A DNA stretch of 6,891 nucleotides from Anaerolineae bacterium (GTDB lineage: Bacteria > Chloroflexota > Anaerolineae > Aggregatilineales > Aggregatilineaceae). The stretch is from positions 1-6,891 of the forward strand of contig JADLHR010000151.1 of the NCBI GenBank assembly GCA_020848665.1, in the 5' to 3' direction. A program made the position numbers and the translations under genes. Below the pieces are notes generated by a model, which saw nothing but the letters and a program-made list of their open reading frames with translations, ran no database searches and was not told the DNA's origin. This document shows positions 5,543-6,891 of the stretch, piece after piece (the stretch's first letter is position 1; every line of letters starts with the position of its first letter).

Positions 5543-6637
5543 ATGCCGGTTTCCGATGAACTCTCCACCAAGCTGGAGCGCGTGCGCACGCTGATGGACG
5601 AGCGCGGCGTCGCGGCGCTGTGGCTGCGCCGCGCCGAGAACGTCGCCTGGATAACCGGCGGCGTGGATGTCGCGGTCAATATCGCCGCCGCGCTCGGCGT
5701 CGCCAGCGTCGTGATCACGCGCGATACGTGCGCGCTGTGGACGGACACAATCGAGGCGCCGCGCCTGCGCGCTGAAGATCGTCTGGAAGAACGCGGCTTT
5801 GCGTTTCACGTTTCACCCTGGTATGAGCCGGGCCAGCGCCCGCCGGGCGACCCGCTCGGCGTCGATTTTCCGCTTCCTGGCGCAGTTGATCTGACCGGCG
5901 CGCTGACGAGGGTGCGCACGCGCCTGCTGCCGGTCGAGCAGGATCGCTTCCGCACGCTAGCCATTAACTGCGCCGAAGCGATGCAGCGCGCCGCGAACCG
6001 CGTATCGCCCGGCATGAGCGAGGCTGAGGCCGCCGCCGCGCTAAGCTACGAGACGCGCCGCTTCAACATCACCCCGATCGTCGTGCTGGTCGCGTCGGAC
6101 GAGCGCGTCTACAACGTGCGCCACCCGCTGCCGACCGGCAAGATCATCGACCGCTACGCGATGCTGGTACTTTGCGGGCGGCAGGCCGGGCTGGTCTGCT
6201 CGCTCACGCGGCTGGTGCATTTCGGGCCGCTGCCGGACGATCTGCGTCGCAAGATGAACGCCTGCGCCGAGATAGACGCGGCGATGATCGCCGCCTCGCA
6301 GCCAGGCGCGGCGCTCGGCGACATCTTCCGTATCGCGCAGGATGCTTACGCCCGCACCGGATTCGATGGCGAGTGGAAGCTCCACCACCAGGGCGGCGTG
6401 GCGGGTTATAACGCGCGTGAGGTGATTGCCACCGCCGCCGAGTCATTCACGCTCGAAGCCGGGATGATCTGCGCCTGGAATCCGTCGATCACCGGGACCA
6501 AGAGCGAGGACTCAGTGCTGGTCCGCGCCGGGGACCAGGCGCCCGAAGCGCTGACCGCGATGTATGGCTGGCCGGTGCGCATGATCGAGGCCGGTGGACA
6601 GCCGATCGCGCGCCCGTTGATCATGGAAATCGAATAA
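5543..6637 (+). CDS. Peptidase M24 (pita-bread fold) family protein with degenerate metal site
   Basis: This 364-residue protein has the two-part layout of aminopeptidase P, prolidase and creatinase. An N-terminal creatinase-like domain (about 1-130, with RRAENVAWITGG at 29-40) precedes a C-terminal pita-bread domain (about 131-364). No signal peptide or membrane segment is visible. By motif alignment, four of the five usual metal ligands are replaced: the two Asp by Leu210 and Ser220 (in LVLCG and CSLTR), the His of HxxGH by Gly285 (HHQGG, 281-285), and the first Glu by Asn313 (AWNPSI). The second Glu is kept as Glu322 in the SEDSVLV segment. His194 in NVRHP, matching the conserved His near the active site and possibly the catalytic His of creatinase, is also kept. 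It is therefore probably not a normal dinuclear aminopeptidase. It may be a metal-free enzyme like creatinase, or a non-catalytic protein. The substrate is unknown. The gene is monocistronic and divergent from groEL. Confidence 0.88.
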   Translation: MPVSDELSTKLERVRTLMDERGVAALWLRRAENVAWITGGVDVAVNIAAALGVASVVITRDTCALWTDTIEAPRLRAEDRLEERGFAFHVSPWYEPGQRPPGDPLGVDFPLPGAVDLTGALTRVRTRLLPVEQDRFRTLAINCAEAMQRAANRVSPGMSEAEAAAALSYETRRFNITPIVVLVASDERVYNVRHPLPTGKIIDRYAMLVLCGRQAGLVCSLTRLVHFGPLPDDLRRKMNACAEIDAAMIAASQPGAALGDIFRIAQDAYARTGFDGEWKLHHQGGVAGYNAREVIATAAESFTLEAGMICAWNPSITGTKSEDSVLVRAGDQAPEALTAMYGWPVRMIEAGGQPIARPLIMEIE

Positions 6638-6663
6638 CAGCAGGCGCGGCTTGCGTTATGAGC

Positions 6664-6697
6664 GCAAACAGCCTCCAGATTATTGGGGGCTGTTTGC
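6664..6697 (+). terminator. Long hairpin after the M24-fold gene, probable terminator
   Basis: Bases 6664-6676 pair with 6685-6697 over 13 pairs, including one G-T wobble, around an 8-base AT-rich loop. It starts 27 bases after the stop. The T-run is only three bases and lies inside the stem, so termination may be partial or assisted. Confidence 0.6.
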
Positions 6698-6764
6698 ATA
6701 TGCTGATGCAGGCGCAGGAGCGCCGAAACGCTAGAGCGTGTTATGAACTTGCACCCCAGAGAAG

Positions 6765-6880
6765 CCCCCCATCCCCCGGCCCCTTGCCCCCAAAATGAGG
6801 GAAGGGGAGACCATCCGGCTTTTTTTCCTTCCCTCGTTCTGGGGGAAGGAAAGCCGACCGCAGGTCGGAAGGATGGGGGG
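6765..6880. repeat. Nested inverted-repeat element (MITE/REP-like), possibly continuing past the edge
   Basis: CCCCCCATCC (6765-6774) is the exact complement of GGATGGGGGG (6871-6880). Inside, 6787-6805 and 6827-6845 are inverted copies matching at 17 of 19 positions. An alternative pairing joins the CGGCTTTTTTTCC region (6817-6832) with GGAAGGAAAGCCG (6844-6856), with a bulge of four T. A further hairpin, CCGACC/GGTCGG, lies at 6854-6868. There is no coding potential. Strand-biased C and G tracts of this type are typical of dispersed palindromic repeats in some Chloroflexota and Cyanobacteria. A non-autonomous transposable element is plausible, but copy number cannot be seen here. Confidence 0.6.
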
Positions 6881-6891
6881 ATGGCCTGGAA

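Noticed and set aside
6765..6880. CRISPR array
   Set aside because: There are no regularly spaced direct repeats; the similarity is between inverted arms only.

Overview
The window is a GC-rich bacterial chromosome segment with five protein genes. They are the 3' part of dprA (+), an unrecognised protein gene (+), an M32 carboxypeptidase (-), a stand-alone groEL (-), and a peptidase M24-fold gene (+) divergent from groEL. The stop-to-stop layout, sigma-A-type promoters, Shine-Dalgarno sites and a CIRCE operator indicate a bacterium that uses HrcA. A Chloroflexota (Anaerolineae-like) origin is my best guess. It rests on a groEL without groES beside it, the M32 gene, and the C-rich/G-rich palindromic repeat at the right edge. 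This is an inference with moderate-to-low confidence, and no rRNA or other marker gene is present to settle it.

Layout. Positions 1-555 hold the Rossmann-fold DprA C-terminal part, cut by the window edge. Positions 556-962 are a 407-base non-coding stretch. It has two promoter-like signals (630-658 and 779-784), several short palindromes that look like operator sites, and a hairpin near the predicted transcript start. Positions 963-1751 encode a 262-residue protein with a proline-rich disordered first two thirds and a compact C-terminal domain. A bidirectional terminator at 1786-1818 separates it from the convergent M32 gene (1836-3338). A strong terminator at 3456-3490 ends groEL (3526-5166). 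The groEL leader is about 217 nt long, and its promoter has a perfect TTGACA -35 box inside a CIRCE element (5406-5432). The M24-fold gene (5543-6637) reads the other way and ends at a long hairpin. A nested inverted-repeat element fills the right edge.

The genes do not form one pathway. DprA acts in uptake and recombination of single-stranded DNA, M32 trims peptides from the C-terminus, and GroEL folds proteins. The M24-fold protein has lost four of the five residues that bind the two metal ions in this fold, so it is unlikely to be a normal aminopeptidase. The most interesting points are this degenerate M24 site, the helically spaced palindromes before the unknown gene, the CIRCE element between divergent genes with a long groEL leader, and the nested repeat at the right edge. 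I see no clear evidence of a new multi-gene system in this window.
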